A program made the translations under genes and the position numbers. A DNA stretch of 64,000 bases from contig CALKOT010000005.1 of NCBI GenBank assembly GCA_938092015.1, forward strand, positions 1 through 64,000, read 5' to 3'. How positions within the stretch are numbered: the first letter of the stretch is position 1; every line of letters starts with the position of its first letter. This document shows positions 9,159 to 18,375 of the stretch, in pieces. Source of the stretch: an uncultured Paracoccaceae bacterium (GTDB taxonomy: Bacteria > Pseudomonadota > Alphaproteobacteria > Rhodobacterales > Rhodobacteraceae). The notes beneath the pieces were generated by a model. The model saw nothing but the letters and a program-made list of their open reading frames with translations. It was not told the origin of the DNA and made no database searches.

Positions 9159-10586
9159 TCAAACTGCCGCGCCGCCCACCGTAAGTCCGTCTATCAGCAA
9201 TGTCGGCTGCCCGACGCCAACAGGAACGCCCTGACCATTTTTACCGCACGTTCCGATGCCGGGATCCATCTCCATGTCATTACCCACGGCGCGAATCTGC
9301 CGTAGCGCGGTTGGCCCGTCCCCGATTAGCGTGGCGGCTTTGACAGGGTTCAGAACCTTTCCGTCTTTGACGCGATACGCCTCGGTGCAGGAAAAAACGA
9401 ACTTTCCATTGGTGATGTCGACCTGCCCACCACCAAAACCAACCGCATAAATTCCGTCCTTCACATCCGCGACGATGGAGGCAGGGTCAGCCCCCCCACT
9501 TTCCATCACCGTATTGGTCATCCGAGGCATGGGAATGTGGGCATATGACTGGCGGCGCCCGTTTCCTGTTGCATCCATACCCATCAAGCGGGCGTTTTGC
9601 CGGTCCTGCATATAGCCAACAAGAATACCATCCTCGATCAAAGTCGTACGATTGGTTGGCGTACCTTCGTCATCGAAGGACAGGCTGCCGCGACGATCTG
9701 GAATTGTGCCATCATCGACAATCGTTACGCCCTTGGCGGCGACTTGCTTGCCCATCAGGCCTGAGAAAGCTGATGTTTTCTTGCGATTAAAATCGCCTTC
9801 CAACCCATGGCCGATAGCTTCATGCAACAAAATGCCTGGCCATCCGGCGCCCAAGGCGACTTCCATCACACCGGCGGGGGCGTCTTCTGCCTCCAGATTC
9901 ACAAGCGCTATGCGCAGGGCCTCTTCGGCCTGCGCTTTCCAGTTCGCGGGTGAGATCATCTCAGCATAGCTCGTGCGGCCGCCGCCACCCGATGATCCAC
10001 TTTCACGTCGCCCATCTTTTTCTACGATGACCGAGATGTTCAGCCGCGCCATTGGACGCGCCTCGGCAAGAACGCCGCCTTCAGGGCGCAGAATCGCAAC
10101 TTCCTGCAATTGCCCGTTCAAAGACGCTGAAACCTGTACAACGCGTTCGTCCCGCGATCTTAGATAGTCATCAACTTCCTTCAGCAACTCTACCTTATGA
10201 GAGAAACTGAACCCGCTAAGCGGGCTTTCCTGAATATAAAGCGATTGGTTCGCTGCTGACGGTGGGAGCGCAATTGTGCGTTCACCTTGTGCGGTCACCA
10301 GTTTTACAGTTTCAGACGCCCTCTTCAGCGCCGGTTCAGTCAGTTCAGTCGAATGCGCATAACCTGCGACAGGCCCTGCAATAGCGCGCAGGCCAAAGCC
10401 TTTTGCACTGTCGTAACTGACCCCACGCAGGCGGCCATCATCGAATGTCAGTGATTCTGCGCGGCGGCGTTCCAGAAATAACTCACCATCATCGGCCCCC
10501 ACAGTCGTGTCCAACAAAATCCTAAGGGCGTCATTCCGGTCCAGATCGGTCTCAAAAGGCTGGAATGGGGCTTCATTTTCGGACAT
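9159..10586 (-). CDS. tldD: Metalloprotease TldD
   Basis: A 475-residue TldD-subunit protein, full length for the family. The zinc-binding motif HEAIGHGLEGD lies near residue 255, and the glycine-rich C-terminal half contains TRTTLIEDGILVGYMQDR-like and GTCGKNGQG stretches typical of TldD. With its partner PmbA (not in this window) it forms a cytoplasmic protease that processes peptides and degrades unfolded small proteins. The ATG has a good AGGAGA site. The gene is divergent from ctaC across about 150 bp, a common arrangement in Rhodobacteraceae. Confidence 0.95.
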   Translation of the reverse strand: MSENEAPFQPFETDLDRNDALRILLDTTVGADDGELFLERRRAESLTFDDGRLRGVSYDSAKGFGLRAIAGPVAGYAHSTELTEPALKRASETVKLVTAQGERTIALPPSAANQSLYIQESPLSGFSFSHKVELLKEVDDYLRSRDERVVQVSASLNGQLQEVAILRPEGGVLAEARPMARLNISVIVEKDGRRESGSSGGGGRTSYAEMISPANWKAQAEEALRIALVNLEAEDAPAGVMEVALGAGWPGILLHEAIGHGLEGDFNRKKTSAFSGLMGKQVAAKGVTIVDDGTIPDRRGSLSFDDEGTPTNRTTLIEDGILVGYMQDRQNARLMGMDATGNGRRQSYAHIPMPRMTNTVMESGGADPASIVADVKDGIYAVGFGGGQVDITNGKFVFSCTEAYRVKDGKVLNPVKAATLIGDGPTALRQIRAVGNDMEMDPGIGTCGKNGQGVPVGVGQPTLLIDGLTVGGAAV

Positions 10587-10735
10587 GGTAATGTCTCCTG
10601 ATAAGGGCGTGCCCGCCCGGTTTAGCGGCTGAATGACGCAATGGTCCAGCTTGCTCTCGACCCGGCGCTATGTTCTTAACGGCGGCAACAGCGCCGAGCA
10701 TAATCTCAGGTGCAAAGTTTCGGGGGTCCGACGCC

Positions 10736-11581
10736 ATGTTCAAAGCAAAAAACCTCATCGCAGCGGCGCTCGCCGCGATCGCCTCTGGCGGTTCAGCGAT
10801 CGCGCAGGAATTGGAAACGATTGGCATTCCGTCTCAGGATGGTTTGGGCTTTCAGCCCGCCGTTACTGAGCTGATGCGCGACATCGTTTGGTACGATGAT
10901 ATCCTTCACATCGTCAGCGCAATAATCGTCCTGTTCGTCACGGCCCTTCTGCTGATCGTGATCTTCAAGTTCGGTGAAAAGAAAAACCCGACGCCAGCAC
11001 GCTTCACCCACAACGCGGTGCTAGAGGTTGTCTGGACCGGCGTGCCAGTCTTGATCCTGATCGTCTTTGCGATCATCTCGGTCCCGCTTCTCTACAAGCA
11101 GCTGGAAGTACCAAAAAGCGACGTTGTCATTCAGGCGACAGGCAACCAGTGGTACTGGTCCTACGAATACCCTGATGAAGAAATTGAGTTCGACGCCTTG
11201 ATGCTGGCGAAAGAAGAACTGGCTGAGAATGGCTATGCAGACAATGAATGGCTGCTTGCGACCGATCAGGCCGTTGTCGTTCCGGTCAATTCTGTCGTCC
11301 ATATGCTGGTGACCGGCGCAGACGTTATCCACGCTTGGACCATTCCTGCATTCGGCGTGAAAATGGATGCGATCCCGGGCCGCATGAACGAGATCTGGTT
11401 CAATGCTGAGCAGGAAGGCCTTTATTTCGGTCAGTGTTCCGAGCTTTGCGGCAAAGACCACACCTACATGCCGATCACGGTCAAGGTTGTGTCTGAGGCA
11501 GCATACGAAGAATGGGTCGAAGAAACGAAACTAGCCCAGAATGGCGGTAGCGCGACTGAAGTCGCCGCTGTCACTGAGTAA
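10736..11581 (+). CDS. ctaC: Cytochrome c oxidase subunit II
   Basis: Subunit II of the aa3-type oxidase (also coxB), which takes electrons from cytochrome c through the CuA centre in the periplasm. The start at MFKAKNLIAAALAAIASGG gives a clean signal peptide cleaved after SAIAQ; an upstream ATG would add 22 residues ahead of it. Two membrane helices follow, then the cupredoxin domain with QWYWSYEYPD and the CuA ligands HAWTIPAFG...CSELCGKDHTYMPI (two Cys, His, Met). About 281 residues. First gene of ctaC-ctaB-coxF-ctaG-ctaE-SURF1. Confidence 0.95.
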   Translation: MFKAKNLIAAALAAIASGGSAIAQELETIGIPSQDGLGFQPAVTELMRDIVWYDDILHIVSAIIVLFVTALLLIVIFKFGEKKNPTPARFTHNAVLEVVWTGVPVLILIVFAIISVPLLYKQLEVPKSDVVIQATGNQWYWSYEYPDEEIEFDALMLAKEELAENGYADNEWLLATDQAVVVPVNSVVHMLVTGADVIHAWTIPAFGVKMDAIPGRMNEIWFNAEQEGLYFGQCSELCGKDHTYMPITVKVVSEAAYEEWVEETKLAQNGGSATEVAAVTE

Positions 11582-11599
11582 GCGACGGGCCGCCAGCTG

Positions 11600-12544
11600 A
11601 TGGCCAGCGCTCTCACAACCAATATGGACACCCCGCGGGATGCGGAGTTCGGAGACTACTACGAACTTCTGAAACCGCGGGTGATGTCGCTGGTGATCTT
11701 CACTGCGTTCGTTGGTCTGATTGTCGCGCCTGTTGGCGTGCACCCGTTTGTAGGTTTGGCGTCAATTCTGTGTGTCGCAATTGGCGCCGGCGCTTCAGCC
11801 GCGCTGAACATGTGGTGGGATGCAGACATCGACCACATTATGGCCCGCACGCAAAAACGCCCGATTCCATCGGGCCGGGTGACTGAGGGTGAGGCGCTTA
11901 GCGTTGGCGTTGGGCTGTCGATCATGTCAGTCGCTATGCTGGGCCTGTTTGCGAACTGGCTTTCCGCGGGCATTCTGGCGTTCACCATCTTCTTCTACGC
12001 GGTCATCTATACCATGTGGCTGAAGCGTCTCACTCCACAGAACATCGTCATCGGCGGCGCGGCAGGCGCGTTTCCACCGATAATCGGATGGGCCATCGCA
12101 ACTGGGTCAATCTCAGTTGAAAGCGTGTTGATGTTTCTGATCATCTTCATGTGGACCCCGCCGCATTTCTGGGCGCTCGCGATCTTTCGGAACGAAGACT
12201 ATGTGAATGCCGACGTTCCGATGATGCCGGTCGCGGCAGGTACGGCTTCGACCCGCCGCCAGATCTGGTGGTACACGGTTCTGCTCACACCCATCGCGAT
12301 TGCGCCTGCATTTACCTCCATCGGTGGGGCGTTTTACCTGGTCGTGTCGGTTGCACTTTCAATAATGTTCCTGAAATCAGCTTGGGTCGTATCGCGCCGG
12401 GATGACGCAGCAGCCGCGGCCGACAAGCACCAGGCAGAGGTAAAACTGTTCAAGGTCAGCTTGATCTATCTATTCGCCCTGTTCACCACGATCCTGATCC
12501 AGAGCGCGTTGAAGACAGCAGGCTATGCATGGGTGCTGGTCTGA
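11600..12544 (+). CDS. ctaB: Protoheme IX farnesyltransferase (heme O synthase)
   Basis: A 314-residue UbiA-family membrane prenyltransferase that adds a farnesyl group to heme b, giving heme O for the aa3 oxidase. The first Asp-rich motif is in NMWWDADIDHIMARTQKRPI (about residues 70-90), and the second conserved segment is FRNEDYVNADVPMMPV. About nine hydrophobic helices. Eighteen bases after ctaC; its TGA overlaps the coxF ATG, so translational coupling is likely. Confidence 0.95.
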   Translation: MASALTTNMDTPRDAEFGDYYELLKPRVMSLVIFTAFVGLIVAPVGVHPFVGLASILCVAIGAGASAALNMWWDADIDHIMARTQKRPIPSGRVTEGEALSVGVGLSIMSVAMLGLFANWLSAGILAFTIFFYAVIYTMWLKRLTPQNIVIGGAAGAFPPIIGWAIATGSISVESVLMFLIIFMWTPPHFWALAIFRNEDYVNADVPMMPVAAGTASTRRQIWWYTVLLTPIAIAPAFTSIGGAFYLVVSVALSIMFLKSAWVVSRRDDAAAAADKHQAEVKLFKVSLIYLFALFTTILIQSALKTAGYAWVLV

Positions 12545-12708
12545 TGGACGGTCGTGAGGAACATGAGCTTCACAAACGCCGCAAGGGCCGCAATATGGCC
12601 GTCGGTGGCGTATTGTTGGCGTTTGTAGTGCTGCTTTTTGGCGTCACAATTGCAAAGATGGGCGATGCGGTGATCAAGCCTGATCTGGCTTGGGGCGAAA
12701 GCCAATGA
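12544..12708 (+). CDS. coxF: Small cytochrome oxidase assembly-locus protein CoxF
   Basis: A 54-residue protein: a very basic N-terminus (HKRRKGRN), one transmembrane helix (VGGVLLAFVVLLFGVTIAKM) and a short tail ending LAWGESQ. Its ATG overlaps the ctaB stop and its TGA overlaps the ctaG ATG, so it is coupled on both sides. Small single-helix CoxF proteins sit at exactly this place in alphaproteobacterial cta operons. The biochemical role is not known to me; involvement in oxidase assembly is inferred from position. Confidence 0.8.
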   Translation: MDGREEHELHKRRKGRNMAVGGVLLAFVVLLFGVTIAKMGDAVIKPDLAWGESQ

Positions 12709-13286
12709 CTGGGCGTGACAATAACAAAACCCTGATCAAACTGGTCGGCGTAGTCTGCGTGATGGTCAGCCTCAGCTTTGCATCCGTTCCACTGTATGAC
12801 TGGTTTTGCCGCGTTACGGGATATGGCGGCACAACATCTGTCGCAGATGGCGGGTCGGATCTGGTTCTGGACCGCGAAGTTACGATCCGCTTTGCGTCCG
12901 CTACGGAACGCGGCATGCCGTGGCAGTTCAAGCCTGTTGCAACAACGATGAAAGTAAAGATCGGCGAAACCGGTCTGGCGTTCTATGAGGCGTCAAATCC
13001 AACCGATCGCACAGTTGCCGGCTCAGCTTCGTTCAATGTTACGCCATTCACAGCTGGCGGTTATTTTTCAAAGATCGATTGCTTCTGCTTTGAAGAACAG
13101 GTTCTGGTGCCAGGTGAAACGGTGCAGATGCCGGTCACATTCTTTGTCGACCCCGAAATCGTAGAAGATGACGAAGCGAAGCTTGTTCACACGATCACGC
13201 TTTCGTACACGTTTCATGAAATAGACATCCCCGAGGAGGATGCAGCGGCATTGCCCTTGGATGAGAACAAAGGCGTGGTAAACTAA
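12705..13286 (+). CDS. ctaG: Cytochrome c oxidase assembly protein CtaG (Cox11)
   Basis: A 193-residue Cox11-family copper chaperone that delivers copper to the CuB site of subunit I. One N-terminal membrane helix (LVGVVCVMVSLSFASVPLY) anchors a periplasmic domain with the copper motif CFCFEEQ and the conserved VPLYDWFCRVTGYGG. The ATG overlaps the coxF TGA and is chosen over a TTG five codons upstream. Confidence 0.95.
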   Translation: MTGRDNNKTLIKLVGVVCVMVSLSFASVPLYDWFCRVTGYGGTTSVADGGSDLVLDREVTIRFASATERGMPWQFKPVATTMKVKIGETGLAFYEASNPTDRTVAGSASFNVTPFTAGGYFSKIDCFCFEEQVLVPGETVQMPVTFFVDPEIVEDDEAKLVHTITLSYTFHEIDIPEEDAAALPLDENKGVVN

Positions 13287-13310
13287 CCGCGCTTTAAGGA
13301 GGGGATCCTA

Positions 13311-14138
13311 ATGGCCCACGAGAAAAACCACGACTATCACATTCTGCCGCCAAGCATCTGGCCGTTTGCCGGGGCCTTGAGCGGGTTCATCATGTTGTTC
13401 GGCGCAGTGATGTGGATGAAAGACATCACACCGTACATGTTCTTTATCGGCCTCATCGGCGTTCTCTACGTGATGTATGCGTGGTGGGCTGAGGTTATCG
13501 TCGAATCGCATCAGGGTGATCATACGCCTGTGGTTCAGATTGGCCTTCGCTATGGCGTGATCATGTTCATTACATCCGAGGTGATGTTCTTTTCAGCCTG
13601 GTTCTGGTCCTTCTTCAAACACGCGATCTATCCAATGGCTGACGTCGCCGACAAGGCAGCGGCGCGCGTAGCAACAGCAAATGGGTTTGATGGTGTTTGG
13701 CCACCTGCGGGAATTGAGACGTTCGATCCATGGCATCTGCCGCTGATCAACACACTGATCTTGCTGACATCAGGCTGTGCAGCAACCTGGGCGCACCATG
13801 CAGTTCAGGAAGACGATCGCGAAGGCCTGAAATGGGGCCTGCTGATTGCGGTTCTTTTGGGCGTACTGTTTACTATCACGCAGGCCTACGAATACGGCCA
13901 TGCTACGTTCAGCTTTGATGGCAACATCTATGGCGCGAACTTTTTCATGGCGACGGGCTTTCATGGCTTCCACGTCATTGTTGGCACCATCTTCCTGGCG
14001 ATCTGCTACTTCCGCGCCCTGCAAGGCCACTTTTCTCCAACGCGGCATATCGGCTTCGAAGCTGCTGCCTGGTACTGGCACTTCGTCGATGTCGTATGGC
14101 TGTTCCTCTTCCTGGCCATCTACATCTGGGGCGCCTAA
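13311..14138 (+). CDS. ctaE: Cytochrome c oxidase subunit III
   Basis: A 275-residue seven-helix membrane protein (also coxC) with subunit III hallmarks: [13 protein letters not shown] at the N-terminus, [28 protein letters not shown] and a C-terminal [14 protein letters not shown]. It stabilises the catalytic core and helps maintain the proton uptake path. An AAGGAGG-like site precedes the ATG. Confidence 0.95.
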   Translation: MAHEKNHDYHILPPSIWPFAGALSGFIMLFGAVMWMKDITPYMFFIGLIGVLYVMYAWWAEVIVESHQGDHTPVVQIGLRYGVIMFITSEVMFFSAWFWSFFKHAIYPMADVADKAAARVATANGFDGVWPPAGIETFDPWHLPLINTLILLTSGCAATWAHHAVQEDDREGLKWGLLIAVLLGVLFTITQAYEYGHATFSFDGNIYGANFFMATGFHGFHVIVGTIFLAICYFRALQGHFSPTRHIGFEAAAWYWHFVDVVWLFLFLAIYIWGA

Positions 14139-14146
14139 CACACCTG

Positions 14147-14932
14147 ATGACAAACGCATCCAAGCTTTCAAAGGGCGACGTTCAGCGTCGCCCTTCGTCT
14201 TTGCGGCGCTGGGGAATGATCATCACCGGTGCTGTCGGCGTGGCGATTCTGATCGGACTGTGCGTCTGGCAAGTCCAGCGACTGGCCTGGAAACAGGACA
14301 TCATCGAAAAACTTGAGGCGCGTTTGGCGCTTGCGCCTACCGAGCTACCAAAGATGTTCGACCCAGAGACGCAGGAATTTTTGCGCGTGCGCGTCGAAGG
14401 TAAGTTTCTGGGCGAAACTGGAAAACATGGTTTTGTTGACGCCCCCTTACTGACATCGCGCAAATTCATCGGCCCAGGTTACCGTATCATCCAGCCATTC
14501 GACCTGACCGACGGTCGCCGCATCATGGTGGATCGTGGCTTTGCCCCCGTCGCTGTCAAAAATGAACGTGGCATTGCCGCACGACCGATCCCTGCCCCCA
14601 ATGGATTGATTGAAGTAACCGGCGCACTACGCTGGCCAGAAGTCAGCTCTGATCCCGCCTACGGCGAAAACGACAACGTCTGGACCGCCCGCGATCTGTC
14701 CGCCATGGCCCGGCTGTTTGGTGCGGAAGAGGTTCTCGTCGTATCTGAGACCCAGACAGCTGTAGCCGACTGGCCAAAAGCGGACCCGATCCAGACGGTC
14801 AACATTCGCAATAATCATCTGGAATACGCCATCACATGGGCTGCGTTGGCGATTGGTTGGGCGGTGATGACCGGGTTCCTGATCTTTCGCCCCGACCGTC
14901 GATCAAGCCGTTCCGTCGAAGGCGGCTCCTAA
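14147..14932 (+). CDS. SURF1 family oxidase assembly protein
   Basis: A 261-residue SURF1/Shy1 homologue. It has an N-terminal membrane helix (MIITGAVGVAILIGLCVWQVQR), a periplasmic domain containing PGYRIIQPFDLTDGRRIMVDRG and a C-terminal helix (YAITWAALAIGWAVMTGFLIF). SURF1 proteins aid heme a insertion into subunit I. The ATG eight bases after the ctaE stop is used. The last four bases overlap the convergent glycosyltransferase-like gene. Confidence 0.9.
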   Translation: MTNASKLSKGDVQRRPSSLRRWGMIITGAVGVAILIGLCVWQVQRLAWKQDIIEKLEARLALAPTELPKMFDPETQEFLRVRVEGKFLGETGKHGFVDAPLLTSRKFIGPGYRIIQPFDLTDGRRIMVDRGFAPVAVKNERGIAARPIPAPNGLIEVTGALRWPEVSSDPAYGENDNVWTARDLSAMARLFGAEEVLVVSETQTAVADWPKADPIQTVNIRNNHLEYAITWAALAIGWAVMTGFLIFRPDRRSSRSVEGGS

Positions 14933-15501
14933 ATATCGCTGGCGTCATCCACGTCGTTCAGAGGCCTGAGAAAGCCCACGCTTCGGCCCTGCAGATTTGC
15001 CAGTGTGTCCGCTAAAGCGTGCTCAGTCGACCACCTTACGCCCCGAAACAGATCGCGGGGCGGGGCATGTCTGAACCCAATCAACCAATACCCGCCATCA
15101 TGTGCTGGACCAAACACAGCGTCGTGGGCGCCAAGAACACGAAAACCTTCTGCAATATCGGCAAGCGAAATATCTGGAATGTCCGAACCAACGATCATCA
15201 CCGGCCCGGGATCAGAACTCGACAGCGCGCGCAGTATCCGCGCACCCAGATCGCCATTACCCTGCGGTTGGCGGGCGACGAGGAGGGGCCAAATCCGACT
15301 TTCCAAACCCTCACGATCTGGCGAAACGGCCAGTATAGTGCGCCATCTTGGATCACGAGAAAGCCGCTGGATCAGCCTTTGAGATTGATGGCGAAACCAC
15401 CAGGCGGAAGCTACGAGACCAATCCCGGCGCCCAGCCGGGTTTTGACGCGGCCCGGATGCGGTTCTTTCACAAAAATGATGAGATGATTTTGCGCCCGCA
15501 T
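14929..15501 (-). CDS. DUF2064 / TIGR04282-type glycosyltransferase
   Basis: A 190-residue nucleotide-sugar-transferase-like protein with IIFVKEPHPGRVKTRLGAG at the N-terminus, the nucleotide-binding signature of the family, and VGSDIPDISLADIAEGF and GPAHDGGYWLIGF further on. TIGR04282 members are named for arsenosugar biosynthesis because some sit beside arsM/arsS, but neither is in this window. It follows the class II aldolase on the same strand, with the TIGR04283 protein upstream of that, so the three may act together. The exact acceptor is unknown. Confidence 0.75.
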   Translation of the reverse strand: MRAQNHLIIFVKEPHPGRVKTRLGAGIGLVASAWWFRHQSQRLIQRLSRDPRWRTILAVSPDREGLESRIWPLLVARQPQGNGDLGARILRALSSSDPGPVMIVGSDIPDISLADIAEGFRVLGAHDAVFGPAHDGGYWLIGFRHAPPRDLFRGVRWSTEHALADTLANLQGRSVGFLRPLNDVDDASDI

Positions 15502-15527
15502 ACAACCCTACGCAGATACCTTAATGC

Positions 15528-16292
15528 CTAGGATGCGTATGACGGTTCTTCTTCATCCAGGATTTGTTTGATCTCGTCCAAATGACGGTCCGCTTGCCCG
15601 GGATAGTCCTCTAATTCCTGTGCGGTTTTGGAAGCAATCTCATGACTGAGTGTGCGAAGAGGCCTGCCTGTTGAGTACGCCAGAATCAAAGTCTGAGCCG
15701 CCCTTTCAAAGAAATAGAGACGGTTGAATGCGTCAGCTACCGTATCACCCAGCACCATGATCCCGTGATTTCCCATCACCATGACCTTCTTGCGCAGATC
15801 ACTGAACAAGCGGGCGCAGCGCTCGCCTTCTTCTTCGAACGCCAATCCGCCAAATCCATCATCCACGACAATCCGCTCGTAGAACGTCGCAGTGTTCTGG
15901 TCGATGGGCGGCATGTCGCTATCTTCCAAAGACGCCAGAACAGTCGAATACTTCGGATGCACGTGCAGCGCGACGCGGGCGTACGGCACATGGCGGTGGA
16001 TCGCGCTGTGCAAACCCCATGCTGTTGGGTCTGGCGCGTCTGGCAGATCCATCACATCTGGGTCGTTGGCGTTCAGGTGTAGCAAACTGGATGCACTGAC
16101 CCGGCTGAAATGCACCTGATTGCGGTTCATCAGAAATTCCGTTCCATCATCGTTGGTGACGGCGGAATAGTGGTTCGACACAGCCTCGTGCCAACGCTCA
16201 CGCACCGTCCAGCGGAATGTCGCCGCCAGATCAACGCGCAAATCCCAGTGCGGATCATTGTGAGCGGACGGGTGTTGCACGACGGTCGACAT
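15528..16292 (-). CDS. Class II aldolase/adducin family protein
   Basis: A 254-residue protein of the fuculose-1-phosphate aldolase fold. Metal-binding histidines are visible in ALHVHPKYSTVLASL (about residue 105) and GNHGIMVLGDTVADAFNRLY (about 175). Members cleave or form phosphorylated hydroxyketones, or act as decarboxylases or dehydratases, with a divalent metal. The long N-terminus (MSTVVQHPSAHNDPHWDLRV) resembles the proteobacterial general 'class II aldolase' group rather than AraD or FucA, so no substrate is assigned. It lies between the two TIGR0428x genes on the same strand. Confidence 0.8.
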   Translation of the reverse strand: MSTVVQHPSAHNDPHWDLRVDLAATFRWTVRERWHEAVSNHYSAVTNDDGTEFLMNRNQVHFSRVSASSLLHLNANDPDVMDLPDAPDPTAWGLHSAIHRHVPYARVALHVHPKYSTVLASLEDSDMPPIDQNTATFYERIVVDDGFGGLAFEEEGERCARLFSDLRKKVMVMGNHGIMVLGDTVADAFNRLYFFERAAQTLILAYSTGRPLRTLSHEIASKTAQELEDYPGQADRHLDEIKQILDEEEPSYAS

Positions 16293-16365
16293 GGCGGTTC
16301 CGATTCAGTTCAGATTTGCGTCATGCAATCGCGCCGGGCGCGTTCTTGCAAGCCCATTTGCGACC

Positions 16366-17043
16366 TCAGCGCCGGTAAGCGGCGGCGAGGGTCTCAAGTG
16401 ACACGCCAAGGAAGTAGCGCGCCAAATACGTCAGATTGCGCATCCCACGCCAGACCCAGCCCTGACGCAGATACTTTTCAGCGCTGGTAGTCGCGACTGC
16501 ACCCAGTCCCACAAGCCGACGGCGGCCAAGCGCACGGGCCAGTGCAACATCTTCCATCAGAGGCTGATCGGGAAAGCCGCCTGCGTTGCGGTACAAGCTG
16601 CGATGGATCAGCAACGCCTGATCGCCGTAGGGCAGCCCCAGCCAACGTGATCTGAGGTTAGCCCACGCCGCCACAAACCGCGCTGCGCCGCCAGACGCAT
16701 CAAAGGCCAGCCTGAACCACCCTGCCTTTTGCGCACCACCGCTGATATGCCGCAGCGCGACCTCAACCCAATCCTCGGACAGTCGTGTGTCAGCGTGCAG
16801 AAACAAAAACCATTCGCCCCGCGCTACATCAGCACCCGCCGCCAATTGCCGTCCGCGGCTCGCCTTACCTGTTACGAATTTTGCCCCGGTCGCTTCTGCA
16901 ATATCCTCGATGTCATCGGTCGATCCGCCGTCTGAGATGATGACTTCGGACAGCACCGGATCAAGGATCGCCGGTGAAAGCGAACCGAGCGTCGGACCAA
17001 TGACAGGCGCTGCGTTAAGGGTCGGTATGATTACAGAAATCAT
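16366..17043 (-). CDS. TIGR04283-type family 2 glycosyltransferase
   Basis: A 225-residue GT2 enzyme: SVIIPTLNAAPVIGPTLGSL at the N-terminus, IISDGGSTDD for nucleotide binding and LFLHADTRL as the DxD-type metal motif. TIGR04283 proteins were named from arsenosugar clusters and often occur with TIGR04282, as here. Without arsM or arsS nearby, a different glycosylation role is equally possible. Probably cytoplasmic; no membrane helix is evident. Confidence 0.8.
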   Translation of the reverse strand: MISVIIPTLNAAPVIGPTLGSLSPAILDPVLSEVIISDGGSTDDIEDIAEATGAKFVTGKASRGRQLAAGADVARGEWFLFLHADTRLSEDWVEVALRHISGGAQKAGWFRLAFDASGGAARFVAAWANLRSRWLGLPYGDQALLIHRSLYRNAGGFPDQPLMEDVALARALGRRRLVGLGAVATTSAEKYLRQGWVWRGMRNLTYLARYFLGVSLETLAAAYRR

Positions 17044-17103
17044 GATAGCGTTCGGGCGAATCCAGAAGGGTGACTGTTCATCAGATGGTTCGAAGGGGGT
17101 AGC

Positions 17104-17601
17104 ATGCGCGCAGTAATCAGACGAGCCGCGATCTCGGCAGTGGCGGCTTTGTTCGCACTGCCATCGATTGCAGGGCCAGTCGTTTATGAGGTGATCTCAC
17201 CTGTCCAACTGCTAAAGGTTTTGCAGGCTGAGGATCGCAGCATCACTTTGAACGACAGCGCAGGCGACGCAACAATTTCAGGTGGCGTCAGTGGCCATCC
17301 ATTTGATATCTATTTCTATGATTGTGACGGCGGCGGTTTTGTCGCCCCTGCGCGCCCCGGCAGCGCCTGTCTGGGCTTTGAATTTCGCGCCTATTTCGAA
17401 GGCTATCCGAACGATGCGGAAATCGTGAATGCGTGGAACAACGCGCATCACTATGGCGCGCTCTGGCGAGATGATGGCGAAGATTTGGCCTTGCAACTCA
17501 ACGTCATCGTTGAAGGTGGTGTCACCGAGGCCAATATAAGGTCCAACTACAAGTGGTGGCGCAAAGTGATGCCAAGCCTTAAACAGTTTCTGGCGGAGTA
17601 A
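17104..17601 (+). CDS. Secreted YbjN-domain protein
   Basis: A 165-residue protein with an N-terminal signal peptide (AVIRRAAISAVAALFALPSIAG) and a YbjN-like domain, recognised by YEVISPVQLLKVLQAED at the start and NIRSNYKWWRKVMPSLKQFL at the end. The domain has a type III secretion chaperone-like fold; its function is unknown. It ends three bases before ygfZ and is probably co-transcribed with it. Confidence 0.75.
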   Translation: MRAVIRRAAISAVAALFALPSIAGPVVYEVISPVQLLKVLQAEDRSITLNDSAGDATISGGVSGHPFDIYFYDCDGGGFVAPARPGSACLGFEFRAYFEGYPNDAEIVNAWNNAHHYGALWRDDGEDLALQLNVIVEGGVTEANIRSNYKWWRKVMPSLKQFLAE

Positions 17602-17604
17602 CGA

Positions 17605-18375
17605 ATGACCGAGTGTGCTTTCAATGACGACAATCGTGTCGTCCTCAGTATCACAGGCGCCGACGCACGCGACCTGTTGCAAGACCTTGTCACCAATAAT
17701 CTCGATCGGCTCGAAGAAGGCAAATTGCTCTATTCCGCGCTGCTGACGCCGCAGGGCAAATATCTGTTCGATTTTTTTATCACGCTGGACGGCGACGCTT
17801 TGCTGATGGAGGTCGTCAAGGGCCGCGCGCCCGCACTTGCGCAGCGGCTGATGATGTACCGCCTGCGCCGTGAGATGGCGATTGAGGCGACTGACCTCAC
17901 AGTCTCTCTCCACTGGGGCGAAGGCGAGGCGCCTGTTGGCGCGATGGCCGATCCACGCAGCAATGCGCTGGGATGGCGGCTGTATGGCGCGCCGATTGAG
18001 GCCACGGCCAACCGCGCGAGCTATGATGCTTTGCGGATTGCGGTGATGGCGCCAGAAACGGGCGTCGAGCTGATTGCAGATGATAGCTACATTCTTGAGA
18101 TGGGATTTGAGCGATTGAACGGCGTTGATTTCAAGAAAGGCTGCTATGTCGGGCAAGAGGTCACCGCCCGGATGAAACACAAAACTGAGCTGCGTAAAGG
18201 CCTGGCCGTGGTTGAGGTTTCTGGCGACGCCTCACCCGGCGATACGATCGACGCGGGCGGCAAGGCGGCTGGCGCCCTTCACACGATCGCCGGTGGCAAG
18301 GCGCTCGCCTATTTACGCTTGGACCGCGCGGTGGGTGAAATGACAGCAGGCGACGCGAAAGTCAGGCGCGTTTAG
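17605..18375 (+). CDS. ygfZ: Folate-binding Fe-S cluster repair protein YgfZ
   Basis: A 256-residue GcvT-like protein with the signature LNGVDFKKGCYVGQEVTARM near residue 170, which includes the conserved Cys of YgfZ/Iba57. It binds tetrahydrofolate and supports maturation or repair of iron-sulfur enzymes in the cytoplasm. Full length. The end overlaps the convergent epimerase-like gene by four bases. Confidence 0.9.
   Translation: MTECAFNDDNRVVLSITGADARDLLQDLVTNNLDRLEEGKLLYSALLTPQGKYLFDFFITLDGDALLMEVVKGRAPALAQRLMMYRLRREMAIEATDLTVSLHWGEGEAPVGAMADPRSNALGWRLYGAPIEATANRASYDALRIAVMAPETGVELIADDSYILEMGFERLNGVDFKKGCYVGQEVTARMKHKTELRKGLAVVEVSGDASPGDTIDAGGKAAGALHTIAGGKALAYLRLDRAVGEMTAGDAKVRRV

Noticed and set aside
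15528-17043. Complete arsenosugar biosynthesis cluster
   Set aside because: Only the two TIGR0428x transferases are present; arsM and arsS are missing from the window.
17278-18180. 300-codon minus-strand frame opposite the YbjN and ygfZ genes
   Set aside because: Crosses the boundary of two well-supported genes and has shadow-like composition.
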